Shown: positions 11,483-23,990, counted from the first letter of the stretch. The stretch: 64,000 nt of DNA from Manduca sexta (GCF_014839805.1 NC_051121.1:2959116-3023115); one strand, 5' to 3'. Notes: generated by a model not told the origin, from the sequence alone. A program made the numbers and translations.

Positions 11483-12597
11483 TGCGGCGGTTGAGTTGCC
11501 TGCCCGCAGATAGTTAGGAGAGACAATTGAAAACTCAGGGTTATTACGTGGTACGAGCTTTATTTTCACACCTCCGCGTTACACTCGGTACTGGTTGCTG
11601 GTGTTATGCAACAAGAGTCACTGGCCTGGGGAACTCCGATCCAGGCGAACGGCACGTAGATGTTGCACGTGGCTGGCTCCGGCGGCAGCTCGCCGGGCAG
11701 TTGGAAGGCCACGTGGGTGAGCAGGGTGTGCACGTGGTCGGGGTCAGCTCCCGCGACGTTGGTAGTGTGCACGTGGTCGGCTCCGGCGGCAGCTCGCCGG
11801 CAGTCGGTCGGGGTCAGCACACCCGACGATGGTGGTGCGCAGCTGGACGTGGTCGGGAGGCAGCTCTCCCGTCTGTCTGCTACGGCACCGTGATCCGCAC
11901 CGTACAAGCAGGCACGCCGTAGAGGAAAGGGCACGCCGTGAGGAAGAAGGCACGCCGTATAATAGAAGGCACGCCGTAAAGAAGAAGAAGAACCTGGGGA
12001 ACTCCGATCCAGGCGAACGGCACGTAGATGTTGCACGTGGCTGGCTCCGGCGGCAGCTCGCCGGGCAGTTGGAAGGCCACGTGGGTGAGCAGGGTGTGCA
12101 CGTGGTCGGGGTCAGCTCCCGCGACGTTGGTAGTGTGCACGTGGTCGGCTCCGGCGGCAGCTCGCCGGCAGTCGGTCGGGGTCAGCACACCCGACGATGG
12201 TGGTGCGCAGCTGGACGTGGTCGGGAGGCAGCTCTCCCGTCTGTCTGCTACGGCACCGTGATCCGCACCGTACAGCAGGCACGCCGTAGAGGAAAGGGCA
12301 CGCCGTGAGGAAGAAGAAGAAGAAGAACCCTAGCGGGAACAACGATGTGTGTGACAATATGTAGTGCCACGGCCAAAGATAATAGTTAAAAAAGGCGGGA
12401 GGTCGCGTTGCACGCCTATTTATGCAGGCGCCATTCGGACGTACGTCAGTGCAATGACAATTCATTGCAACGATGATGCTCATTGGTAGTTCTAATTGCG
12501 AGGGCGTTAATCATTCGCATTATAACCACAGACTATTTAGAAAGACAATAGTAACGTTAACAGAGTATAATATATTAGTATATTTGGTAACGTTACA
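11483..12597 (-). repeat. 5' LTR of Gypsy copy B with internal tandem duplication
   Basis: A 1,115-bp LTR that should carry the promoter and polyadenylation signals of the element. Two near-identical GC-rich units, offset by 368 bp (starting near 11628 and 11996), fill most of it. Each has repeated CACGTG and GTGCACGTGG motifs and ends in a GAA-rich tract. The GC-rich units contrast sharply with the AT-rich internal region. Open frames here exist because GC-rich DNA has few stops, and I do not call them genes. Confidence 0.93.
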
Positions 12598-12601
12598 ACG
12601 T

Positions 12602-15600
12602 GTTATCAACTATTTCAGGACATATAAAAGCGGAAGCTGCCTCATATCTACTTTAGGATTTACCATCTAGAATTCCCCTTTTATTATTTACAATGAAGTC
12701 ACATACTAATATTACCCATTACTAAATTGAAATCACTCATAAAAATAAATCCTAGAATACAATTAATGTAATTTATAGATTATTGTTAATTATTTATTAG
12801 GATCTTGATGACGTGTTTAGAAATGCAATAAAAGGTATAAAACATTAAGTAACAATTCACCACAATAAATATCAATTATAATTAAGTCACATTCGCCAAT
12901 CACTGCGATATGCAATCATTCACAACTAATTGCATCATTAGTGTGAAAATAGAACGGCTAAAGAATGCACCGAGTAATAAAGGACGAATAAATTTTACAA
13001 ACTGTGGCATAAATAACTACTGCATGTATTTGAATTTAGGATTTCGTAACAGTTTGGTATTCTATTGGAAATATCCAATAGAAGCTGATCGATTAAAATT
13101 AGAATATAAAATACAATATTATTTTTATTACACAAAGCGATGTGTCACCAGAGTTATATTTAAAATTCATTATAAAATAAATTAATTTTACTATAATGCC
13201 TAATTTTAAAAGTTTTTTTCCGGAAGTCCGTTTTAAATTATTTTTTTTAAGAACGTGTGGTAGCCTGACAAGGGCCTGCTTATACAAACACAATGGAGTT
13301 TTGGATGAACGCTTTAAGCGCACGGAACTCTTGAAAATTAAGCGACCCCGCTAAGGGCAACCCGTTAACGGGTTTCGAACCTAGACACGGGATGGTCACT
13401 GGTAGAGGATGAAACATCAACGGTTATGAGAACTTCAAGCATTAAAAGATATTATAAGCAGCTTAATAACATGGGATTTACCACATTGTCATTTTGGGGA
13501 AGCAAGAGCGATGCACATGCAATATCTACTGTAATTCAAAATCCAGCAGATGTTACTACTTACTGCCTATGAGCCAAAACCTGAACATCAGACTAAATCA
13601 TTATGTCATTCTGTTTAAAAAATGTAGACAATAGAAAACATAATAGATGTTCCTCAATTTAAATACAGAAAGTGTAGTGACTGTCCCCCCATCCAAGGAC
13701 TACGCTCGTATGGATGTCCAGTCTAAAATTAGCAACCACGCAGTTCTGTCGCCTCTCATGCCAGGTACGGCAAACTTACATATGCTAATTGCGCCATTCT
13801 TTCTTTCTTTGGTACCGCCAACCTTTTCAAGTTTTACTCAGTTCGGAAACCAACTTAATTTAAGACAATTTACGTCGGTTCATTCAATTCAATATAAGGG
13901 AGTGGCTGGTAAAATAAAAACGAACTTTTTTAAATCGCACCACGGGATAAACATTTTCGCTAAACGGGCAAACAAAAATTACAACTAACTGAACACCATC
14001 TTTTTTTTAAATCGGTTGTAAGTACATCGTTTTTTAGTGTAAAGAACATTGGCATTTCGTCGAGCCTGGCCGGTGAGGTACAGACTTCGAACTACAGATC
14101 GAAGAATCCATAAGTGAAACGTTTTTATTTTTAAATATAAATGTGTATCATCGTGAAAATTTAAATATTATTTCCACCCTCCATTAAAAAAAATGTGCTT
14201 AAATGCTAATCTGTGTTTTGTCACTTTAAAAATAATAAAGTAACGACTAACAACATGACAAAGCGGTTATTAATTAAGGCACTGATTAGTGACGCTAATA
14301 ACTAATACACAAGGGGTAAGTATCGAAGTACTTAACGGAAAGGAAAGGGTAACAATATCTTCAACTTGATTATGAAAGAAACCGTAGAAGCTGGATTCGA
14401 AAATGTTTGAAGAATTTAATTAACTTTTATGTACAAGTTACCCACATAAATAACTGAACTATTCAAAATCTCAAATTGCCTGTCCACTTTTGTGTTCTTA
14501 TCAATACTTCTTTTCGTCACAAAAATAAAATAAAATGCATTTTTATTTCACAAACAAAAATAAATCAATTTAATTTAACATCTGTAAGTGATTTCTAGTT
14601 TTGAATTTATTTTTGTGGCTGATTGCTACTAATTTATTAACCGACTTCAAATGAAAGAGGTATGTAATCTATTTGTCGTAATTTGTATATTTGTTCAGCG
14701 ATCATTTTTAGCTCCATGGTTCAATTTAAATATTTTTTTTACGTTGGATTTTGTATATCTTTGAAATCACGCACAACGACCCACCCTACTACGGGCTAAA
14801 TGCGGAAAAAGGAGCATAGAATATCCTTGAAATAGTCCCATTTAATTTTATTACAATTCTAAGACTCGGTCAGGCACCCATAAATAATTAAAAAAAAGAT
14901 TTTCATGATTTTTTGTTTTCGATTTATTATAGCTTCAGCGTAATGATTTCTTATGTTTACTCGAATTTGATTGATTTTATCGCGGTTTCCATATTATAAT
15001 TTTCTCCCTGCTATTCGAAAACTTCGCAGCCTTCGTGGTTGACATTAAAATCATTGTTCTTTGAACATGAATATCGAAGATTTATTTATTTATTGGTGTG
15101 ATAAGATGCATCAGGGGTCTCCTCCAAATAAAAAAGGATGTTTTTTTTTTTATTATTTAACATTGGTTTAAATTAAATGTGTTTTATAACTAATAAAAAA
15201 ACAAAATTAAAACTTTCCAAAAACCACTACAATCCAAAAAATAATTGAACTTTATATCAGATTCAATTACTTACTTTTCGGATTGTAATAGTTTTTTGTA
15301 TGGGTGTTTTTCGACTTACGACCTGTCAATATTTTCGCTTGGTAATTTTGTTATTTCCTCTCTAGTGTTCATTAATGTGTTTGTTATTAATTTATGTGTT
15401 TGTTATACGCAGTCAAAAATATATTATAATTTTTTTTAACCAAAGATTATTGAAGAGGGAATTGGAACTTGCCTGTAGTATAAAATATGTCTGAAGACTA
15501 ATTTAGTGAAATCAACAATGCTTACTTACACTTAGTGCAATTTGGAAAAAATACCACGTCTAAAAAAGAAGTATAATTTTTGCTCCGTAGCCGTTTCAAA

Positions 15601-16599
15601 CCTTCCTTGCAGAATAACAATGAATTCAATTGTAATGTAAACAATAGAAAAGTTCCAGAGCCATTAAAGTTACCTGGTTTTTACCTGACAGCTGACGGTC
15701 AGCCGTCCAAACAAAAACATAGATTAACATTACGGCACTGCTATCAACGCCGGTGCAATGAACGTTACCGGACTGCTATTACGATGACTGTAACGTGCAT
15801 TTACAGTACATTTTAATCTATGTTCCCCTGGTACATCATAGATTATAAGAAGTCAAATTAGTTTTGTTCGTTCCAAAAACCGTCATCAATGGCTGTCCAA
15901 TATTGGAATTTATGTCTTTTATAGAACAGACTAGCCCGCTATCGTCATCATGGGGTGCATAATATAAACATTGCATATATGGAAATATATTTCACAAGTT
16001 AGTATTCGGAAATAAAGACTTCACCTCTAAACTACCTAATTCAAATTGAATTAATATTTTCAATTACTGCAATTCAAATTAATTTCTAATAATACATCAA
16101 TTTCCTAAAAGAAAACTTTATTGAAATGTTCCCCAAAAAAAATGATCCGAATTATCACATACCTAATAGAAATAGTAAAAGAAAATCGTATGTAACCACA
16201 GCTCATCGCAATATAATCTTTATAGCTTATACATAAGTGCATAAAATATAACAACTAAATACATACCCGCAGTACTACGCACTGCATTTATTCCAACCTA
16301 TAGGCCAAATAGCTATATTTCCAATTTCAATTTTAACACGTTGAAGTCGAATATTACTGTCACAAAATAATTCAAATACCCTACATTAAAAACACCGTTG
16401 TTATTAAACGTTATAAAAATGCATCGACATTGAGAATAATGTAAACACAATATTCCGCATTCAATTAAGTAGGTAGGTAGTTAACTTTCTTCCACATTAT
16501 TCGGATCGTTAAGATAATGAAATCGGGTCCTATACCCTACATTAATTGAAAAAGATATCAAAGTTTATTTTTTTAATACATCGCGTGTAAAAGAAATTA
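12602..16599. other. Intergenic AT-rich DNA, no gene seen
   Basis: About 4 kb with short, low-complexity open frames only. None has a recognisable domain or a convincing splice context. One degraded interspersed repeat (14636-15250) is listed separately. Confidence 0.6.
14636..15250. repeat. Degraded Lepidoptera-type interspersed repeat
   Basis: Begins with AACCGACTTCAAATG and ends with AAAACCACTACAATCC followed by AAAAAATAATTG. The same left and right motifs appear, diverged, at 49456-50820, and the left motif alone at 24788-24905. This is an old non-autonomous repeat family without coding capacity; its class is not certain. Confidence 0.45.
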
Positions 16600-16860
16600 A
16601 ACTCACCCAAAAATATTCTCGTACCGAGCAACCACCTCACATAACTGCAGTTCCACTAGAATGACCAGACGTCATCAACTCTCACTCACAAAATATTAAT
16701 TAATGTCTACGTACTGTTATTAAGCGAAACAATTGCTATATTTCGCGAAGTAGTTCGCGCGGCGGGTTCGCGGAGACACTGTGACACGTGCGCGCGCTCC
16801 GGCGTTGCCGTGCGATATGACTTCCAAACTGGAATACCCTTCGACGCTTGGATTTGTCGA
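16600..16860 (-). promoter_or_regulatory. Possible orphan promoter and non-coding first exon
   Basis: A CpG-rich block near 16745-16815 stands out from AT-rich surroundings. On the minus strand it is followed by a strong splice-donor match, GGGTGAGT, with GT at 16605-16606. This would fit a short untranslated first exon of a gene lying to the left, but no downstream coding exon is visible. Weakly supported. Confidence 0.2.
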
Positions 16861-17286
16861 ACTTCGCCGCTCGTAATTCAACTGATTTTAATTTGTTATC
16901 CTTGTACCATATTATTATTTCATGGTAGCCTGGAAATTAGGAATAATTTTTAATTTTACATTAAGTAAAAACAAAATCATACTTTATATTAAAAAATATT
17001 GTTGAGAATGCGAAAAAAATAAACTTGCCTATGTAAGTAAGAATATTTTTATTTTATTTCCCTTTGACATGCGAGAATGGCTAAACCGATATCAATGTAG
17101 CTTTTACCATCTATAATAAACGAAATTGCTGTCATTAAAAAAAATACGACGATGAGCAGTTAACATCTATACTTATAATAAATCTGTAGAGAGGTCAATT
17201 CTGTACATGAAATATATTTCCAAAATAACTATCAGGGGGTGATTAGGGATCGATACTGATGCCAAAAATGCAATTAGTAAAATTTT

Positions 17287-17313
17287 TGTCTGTCTGTCTG
17301 TCTGTCTGTCTGT
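17287..17313 (+). repeat. TGTC microsatellite
   Basis: About six and a half uninterrupted TGTC units inside the Helitron. Confidence 0.97.
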
Positions 17314-17675
17314 ATAACCGTTATAGAAACAAAAACTACTCGACGGATTTTAACGAAACTTGGTACAATTATTTTTCATACTCCTGTGCTGGTTATAGTA
17401 TACTTTTCATCACGCTACAATTAATAGGAGCAGAGCAGTGAAGGGAAATGTTGGGAAAACGGGAGAAGTTACTCCATTTTTTAAGCTTCCGTCGCGTGTG
17501 CAACCTTAATGGTTAAAGCTACATAGAAATCATGTATGACGGAAATGTTCTCCTTAAAATTATGTAAAAAATATCCCACGACAGCATATGTCTATCTTTT
17601 ATGGTTGACTCACAATGACACGTGTAACTCCCGATAGCTTAGCAGTTCAAAGCTTTCTCATTATATTTGTTTACT

Positions 17676-18041
17676 AATCTTAGGAACTATCGGTCCAAAC
17701 TGAAAAATTCTTTTTGCGTTGGATAGCCCTTTATTTGTGGATTGCTATAGGCTATATATCATCACGGTATACTCAATAGGAGCGGAGCAGCAATGGCTAA
17801 TCTCTGGAACTACCGGTCCAAACTGAAAAATTCTTTTTGCGTTGGATAGCCCTTTGTTCGTGGAGTGCTCTAAGTTATATATCATCACGCTATGACCAAA
17901 GGAGCGGAGCAGTAATGGCTAATCTTAGGAACTACCAGTTTGAACTGAAAAATTCGTTTTGTGTTGGATAGCCCTTTATTTGTGGGGTGCTATAGGCTGT
18001 ATATCATCACGCTATGACCAATAGGAGCGGAGCAGTAATGA
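17676..18041 (+). repeat. Three ~122-bp tandem units inside the Helitron
   Basis: Units begin AATCT near 17676, 17799 and 17921. Each contains GTTGGATAGCCCTTT and ends with AGGAGCGGAGCAG...AATG. They differ by scattered substitutions. A diverged copy of the unit's end also occurs near 17390-17440. Confidence 0.93.
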
Positions 18042-18380
18042 AACATGTTACAAATACGGGGACAATTTATTCGTTTTGAGAGCTTCCGTTGCGTGCGCTG
18101 CGTAAACGGTTAAAGTTATGCAACAATGATGTATGTGTCGGGATTATTCCTCTTAAAAAGTTCAAAAAAAATATATTATAAAACAAAGTCCCCCGCTGTA
18201 TCCGTTTGCCTGAAAGTCTTAAACTCAAAAACTACCCAACGTATTAAGATAAAATTTGGTATGGAGACAGTTTGAGACCCTGGGAAGAACATAGGCTCCC
18301 GGGAAACTACTACTTTTATAATGGAAAACTTTAGCCTGAAAAACTTTATAACGCGAGCGGAGCCGCGAGCAAAAGCTAGT

Positions 18381-19059
18381 TGCAAATAAAATTCCGCGCG
18401 TAAAGTCGTCACAGGTTTAATATAAAATGAGATTTGCTTTCTATAGTTGTCATAATCATGTGCGCGCGCCAGCTCGTAGCGTCCGACTGTATCTTTTATT
18501 ATCATTCAACATTATCATCTCTCTATCAGATGTCGCGGTGCCATTTCTATTTTCTTCATACAATTCTTTACGTGTAGTGTGTCTGGCACGTCTAAATACT
18601 ACCTAGTCTACACATTACATAAATGAATAAATCTGCATTTTGTATGTCTTTCTTCGCTTATCTCCAAAAAGATTGTAACGATTTTGAGATGACGTTCATA
18701 AGCACGTAGTCTTGTAGATAACTAATCAGTTAAATGTAGACCGTAAAATTGTCAATATAAAAAAATATAAATCTCTAGAAAGGATGAAGACAGCTGTCTT
18801 TTATTTCTTAATTATTTCAACATTCAAGGCTTATGATTTATTACCATTACGTCAGATAAAGTTCTAAGTCACATAAAAACAACTCGGAGCCCTTTGGCCT
18901 CTTTTTATCCCTTTTATCTATTAGAACAGAAGAGTTGTCTCTACCCATTAATCAATATTATTATCCCCGATAAAGTCGAAAACATATCTCTAAGCAAACG
19001 TCATGAAAAGACGGTTGAACGAGCGTTGGTGCGTTACGTTAACACAATCATCATAATGG
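18381..19059. other. Intergenic spacer, no gene seen
   Basis: AT-rich DNA between the Helitron and the first hAT-type element. No coding or repeat signal recognised. Confidence 0.5.
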
Positions 19060-19067
19060 CTTGCTAC

Positions 19068-21900
19068 TAGGGGTCGCAATACCGGACCATTTTTCAAAAC
19101 CGGTATTTTCGGTATTGACCTAAAATAAATTCCGGTATTCCGGTATTTTCGGTATTTCCGGTATTTGAAGATATTAGAAAAATAGGAAATATACATTTAA
19201 GTTAGTAATTAAATGTAAAATTTTAATGACAGCTTAGTGGTTAGTTAAAGGCTGAATGAAAAAAGATTATTTTCGTAAGCCAACGTTCATGCCGTTCTGA
19301 TTTCTGAGAGCTGGCTCAAACCTCACTTTCCTTCTACCCTTTACCCTCTCCCTGGTTTCATTTTGATTAGAAATGATCGAGTTGACAGGAGAGGGGGCGG
19401 AGTCGCTATATATTTACGTAGCGACCTGAAATATAAAACTGTAATATCTTCCTCTGCTTCTTAATCTGCTTATGCGAAATTTCTGTTTCTTGAGGTTTGG
19501 GTCAAGAGAGTGAAAACCTTACTAGGTGTTATTTACTGTCCCCTATCTCTTGCTTACTTCTCCAGTCTGGAAACAGTTCTGGAATCTATATAATCAGAAT
19601 ATGCTCATCACATCATCATGGGTGGATCATCATGGATCTCGTAAACTCCTTACTGTCCTTGATTCTGCTAAACTGCATGTCCTACCACTGCAAGCCACCC
19701 GCCATAATATGGATGGTCTCGACACTTGTCTTGACATTATCCTCACCTCTGCTCCTTCCCCTGTTTTCTCCCACGGTCAATTTCCCGCTCCTGGCTTCAC
19801 TCACCATGATCTCATCTACATGCCTTACTCCCTAAAACCTCCCAAGTTCCCCTCTACGATATTGCACTTGCGTAGTTTTGGTCGCATTGATGCGGTTAAG
19901 CTGAAAGGAGACGCTGCTAACTTTAACTGGGATCACCTATTGGCAGCCACCTCTGTTGACGATAAAGTCGCAATTTTTAACCGCGCTGTCACTGCACTCT
20001 TTGATACCCATGCCCCTTTAAAGAAAATTAAATTAAAACGTCCTCCTGCACCATGGATTACACATGGAGTTAGGATGGCGATGAGACGAAGGGATCGGGC
20101 TTTTCGCCAGTACAGAAGAGATCGTTCGGAGGAGAACTGGTGCCTTTTTAAGACTGCAAGGAATCGGTGTAACCAGATGGTACGTAATGCTAAACGCCGA
20201 CATATTCTCAATAATATTTCTTCTTACTCGCCAGCCAGTATCTGGAGATTCCTCGGAACTCTGGGTATTGGCAAAGTTAAAAACATAGATCTCCATGGTG
20301 CGACTATTGGTTTGGATGACATTAATTAACATTTCACATCTATTACCATGATTGATCACCAAACTAGGCGTCGTACCATGGATTTCTTAGCGCGTCTATC
20401 CAGGCCTAACATTAATACTTTTCATTTTTCTTCTGTGCCGTTGGGTAAAATTAGAAAAGTCATCCTGTCCATTAAATCCAATGCCACTGGCTGTGACAAC
20501 ATCAGTCGTCGCATGATAATCCCTATCCTGGACCAAATTCTACCAATAATGTCCCATATCATTAAAGCCTCCCTAAGCACTGGTATCTTTCCGTCTTTGT
20601 GGCGGAGGGCTATTGCTATCCCTCTTCCTAAAATCCCTAACCCATCACTTGCTAAGCATTTCCGTCCCATATCCATTCTCCTTTTCTCTTGAAAGTGCTC
20701 GAGACCTGTGCTCACAAGCAACTGTCGGAGCATGTGCACCGAAACAACCTACTGTGCCCACTCCAGTCAGGCTTCAGGCCTGGCCATAGCACTATTACTG
20801 CACTCCTCAAAGTGACTGGCGATATTAGGGCGGGCATGGAGGATTTCAATGTCACTGTTTTGGCTTTGGTTGATTTTTCCAACGCCTTCAATACAGTCAA
20901 TCACGACATTCTTCTTGCAAACCTCTCCCACCTTATGATCTCGCCCACGGCACTGAATTGGTTCTCGTCATATCTTCAGGGACGCCAATAGTTGGTGCGC
21001 CTAGACGATTCTACGTCTAGCTGGTGTGATATAGACTGTGGCGTCCCTCAAGGCGGCATAATCTCCCCATTATTGTTCTCTATTTTCATAAACCTCTTAA
21101 CACAAAATCTTCAATGTGCGTACCATCTGTATGCTGATGACTTGCAAATTTATTCTCAGGAGCAAGTCGATTGTGTATCCGCAGCTGTAGATAGGATAAA
21201 TAAGGACAATTTTGGCCTTTCAGTAAACCCCGCGAAATTGCCATGAAATACCATGCCATTATTGTAGGCAGCTCAAGGCTTTTAAACAGGTTGTATTTTA
21301 CATCTATTCCCCCTGGTATGTTTCTCAGCTTTGTTTATCTGACAGCTTGCTGTTTGTTCAGCTTTGTTAATCTGACAGCCAACTAGATTCAAGTTGTATC
21401 ACAATATTAGCCAATCACAGCGGCCCTACGTCTACGCACTGCGAAGGCTGCCATGGCGTCAGCACTAAGAAACAGACTTGTTATCACAGCAATGCTCCGT
21501 CCTTAGATAAATAACGTCTATGAATAATTAGGATAGACTTTAAAGAACAAAAAATATTTCTAATACTTAAGTTCTAATAAAAATAACAATTAACAGTTAA
21601 CACCGCTATGCTTAGAACAAAACAAAAGTAGCAATATAGCGATAAACCATGTATTTTGCTCGCTCTTTATAGAATACGAGTATACACCTATACGAATGAA
21701 TGAAATTGCAAGCAGCTTAAATTATTGCGATTTAAAACTCGAGAAATTAATAATTATACACACATTTTGTACTGAATTTTATAAAAATAAAATACCGAAA
21801 ATCCCGGTATTTGTAAAATCAATACCGGTATTTTGAAGTTCTTAATTTGATCCGGTATTCCGGTATTTTCGAAATCCGGGATACCGGTTTGCGACCCCTA
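19068..21900. mobile_element. hAT-type non-autonomous element containing a LINE fragment
   Basis: Terminal inverted repeats start TAGGGGTCGCAA at both ends. They are flanked by a perfect 8-bp duplication CTTGCTAC (19060-19067 and 21901-21908), which fits the hAT target pattern nTnnnnAn. The first and last ~120 bp are packed with CCGGTATT and CGGTATTTT repeats in mirrored orientation, like the subterminal transposase-binding repeats of hAT elements. No transposase is visible. Most of the interior is a broken non-LTR retrotransposon segment. Confidence 0.88.
19281..21322 (+). pseudogene. Non-LTR retrotransposon (LINE) fragment, endonuclease to RT
   Basis: Decayed APE-type endonuclease and reverse transcriptase. 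Endonuclease traces near 19290-19420 include GGGVAIYLR. A linker with a basic region follows (19526-20329), then the RT with GFRPGHSTITALLKV, a VDFSNAFNTVNHD motif, GVPQGGIISPLLFSIF and the YADD active site near 21130. A frameshift near 20690, an in-frame stop at 20988-20990 and others break it. Both the 5' part and the RT C-terminus/3' UTR are missing, which is unusual for a simple 5'-truncated LINE. The motifs suggest the Jockey/CR1 group; the exact clade is not resolved. Confidence 0.82.
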
Positions 21901-23050
21901 CTTGCTACCCTTGGTTATCTTTGTTTTTATAAAATAGACCGCGCTGTTCGTCTTAGACCCTGTCAGTAAGTAGTCTGTGTTCGCCCACTTAGCGACCCCA
22001 GAGGACTCTTTCGGCCGCATACCTACAGACGACCTCTAAGTAACCGAGAGTGAATGGTATCGATTATTGTAACGCGTGATTTTAGGGATCTATTTTCTTA
22101 TTTTTAATTCTAATTTTATCCCAATTACCTAATTTTGACATCTATGTACTAAGCCTTAGGTTCTAGACCAATGACGTTTTCCAAAACATCTTAGTTCTAG
22201 ACTCGATTTTCAACCAATTTATTTTGTGAATTTTCTGTTCGAAATCTCAAGTGTCCGGATTGTAATTTGTGTCCGACATAGCGATAGATACAAGTTTCGC
22301 CACTGCCTACCCCTCCTACAAGAGTGTAATACATAGTTTAATTCTGCCAATTCATAATACAAAACAATTGCGTCAGAGTTAATGAAATAAGAAAACAGTT
22401 TGATACAATGTACCATAAAACGCGGCACACGGTTGTTTTCACTCTAATTACCGACTTAATCATAATCGCACATTATGCGCGGACTGGCTCTCAAAACCAA
22501 CAGAGTTATCCGACGACAATGGATGACGCACTGCATCTCCCGCGACCAGGACCGCACTCATGGCTTATTATTTAGTGGGTCTTTCTCGCACGGGCAGACA
22601 ACGTGAGATTCTTCCTGTAATGTCCCGCTGTGCATTTTTCCAGCAAAAAAAGTAGGTACTGTTGTGAAATACACAGAAAACTTGATTTAATCAATGACTA
22701 GTGTAAATAAATCATGGAAACCAGACATATGAAATGAACTGCGCTAATCGATCACAGCTTCGTGTTAGTGTTTGTAAGTCGCGTAGGATGTGTAATTAAA
22801 CGAATAAGTAAACCGATTCATTCATTAACCGCCATGGACATTTTTGCATAAACCTACACACAAAACAATTATACAACAAATTGCTTTAACATATTTATTA
22901 TTAAACCATGTTGCTTTTTTTCAAAAATAAGTACATTAAAAAAAGAGTATACCAGTCTTTTGGTCATGAAAAGAAAACGAATTTAGCTTGAAAGATCTCA
23001 CTAAAAATGCCATAAAACGGCATAAACGGCTGTGGTAATAATTTATTTTA

Positions 23051-23330
23051 TTTATAATCAACGGAGCCACTGCTCGCGGCTTCACGCGTGTAATGAGTTT
23101 CCCGGTACAAAAGTCGCTAAAATTGTGAATCCAGCGACATTCATTAAAAAAATAGATTAAATAATTCCATTATTTCCCATGAGAGCTCCCATGAGAGAGT
23201 TACGGGGATAGAAAGTGGTTAAGGCTGTGTGTTAATCCGCGACATACTCCCGTTTGCCAAAATGTCATCCAAATCCAATTAAGTAGTTGTCTCTGCGTTT
23301 ACTTCTAACGAATATCCAAACATTTTCGCA
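23051..23330 (-). repeat. Relic of a Helitron-like interspersed repeat
   Basis: Minus-strand copy containing the complements of GTTAGAAGTAAACGCAGA and a GCTCGCGG-type end. Related sequence occurs on the plus strand at 23895-23990 and 47850-48092. Ends are decayed. Confidence 0.4.
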
Positions 23331-23894
23331 TTTACAATAATAGTAATTAGGATTAATAAGATATTCGGAAATAAGATTACTAATATTTATTAAAAAAAAT
23401 AATAATGTGTTATATTGATATGGTCACTTTAAAATTTGATTAGGCCTTAATAGTTTTTGTGGAAGAACTGCATCATGAGAAGTAGTATGCTGAAAAACGA
23501 GTATATAACTCGTTGTTCTCTCTTTATAGCTCTGTATGTAATATTTATCTGCGAGTATTTTTTATTAGAATCCCATATAATGCTTAAAAGTTTGCTCTAC
23601 CGACGACAAACGGAATGCATCCTCCAACCGTCCCTGGTCGACACCGCGCGGCCGCTGTCGGACCGCGACACACCGTGAGAGCGGAAACATTGTGAAAACA
23701 AGCCAGAGTGTTATTGTACATTGTACATCAACTGGTCGCCAGACTTAGCACCCAACGACGGAATATCTCCAAACCTTCCCAAATTCCTATTCCTTTCCAA
23801 GGTTTGCAGAGTAGGTATTCATGATAGGTTTGGGAAGTGGGTATTTCTAGATGGTAGTCATCACATAACACAAAGGTTCCTACAACCTATCAAA

Positions 23895-23990
23895 TAAACT
23901 AGATGTTTGCTAGAAGTAAACGCAGACACCGCTGAATGGGTAAGGATGAAATTTGGCAAACAGATCAGATTGCGGATTTCATATTTTAAC
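23895..23990 (+). repeat. Short relic of the same Helitron-like repeat
   Basis: Contains GTTTGCTAGAAGTAAACGCA and GATGAAATTTGGCAAACAG, matching the complement of the relic at 23051-23330 in opposite orientation. Confidence 0.4.

Larger units (their letters stand above)
5059..12597 (-). mobile_element. Complete Ty3/Gypsy LTR retrotransposon, copy B
   Basis: Full element of 7,539 bp: 3' LTR 5059-6172, internal region 6173-11482, 5' LTR 11483-12597 (names follow the minus-strand element). Both LTRs begin TG and end CA on the plus strand. The 4 bases ACGT lie immediately outside each end (5055-5058 and 12598-12601), the target-site duplication left by integration. A primer-binding site abuts the 5' LTR and a purine-rich tract abuts the 3' LTR. 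Gag and Pol are present and no env-like frame is seen. A few 1-2 nt indels break the frames, yet copy A is intact at several of those sites. Confidence 0.95.
17166..18379 (+). mobile_element. Non-autonomous Helitron
   Basis: Starts TCTATACTTATAATAAA and ends AAAAGCTAG, inserted between a host A (17165) and a host T (18380). This is the rolling-circle Helitron signature: 5' TC, 3' CTAG, A/T target, no target duplication. A GC-rich inverted repeat (GCGG-AG-CCGC within 18353-18370) sits just before the 3' end, where Helitrons carry a terminating hairpin. There is no Rep/helicase gene, so it relies on a relative for movement. Inside are a TGTC microsatellite and three tandem units. Confidence 0.9.

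Noticed and set aside
11527..12483. Same cluster of open frames in the other LTR
   Set aside because: Copies of the LTR artefact above. The frames shift between units with small indels, so they show no coding constraint.
13337..13420. Exact B-box-like GGTTCGAAACC on the minus strand, possible tRNA or SINE
   Set aside because: No A box at the right distance, no cloverleaf, and no match to the SINE families in the window.
13647..13988. 113-codon open frame
   Set aside because: No recognised domain, AT-rich surroundings, no splice or promoter context.
15690..15850. Possible hairpin with CATAGATTAA and its complement
   Set aside because: Only about 10-12 bp of pairing with a long loop, and the inner sequence does not pair well.
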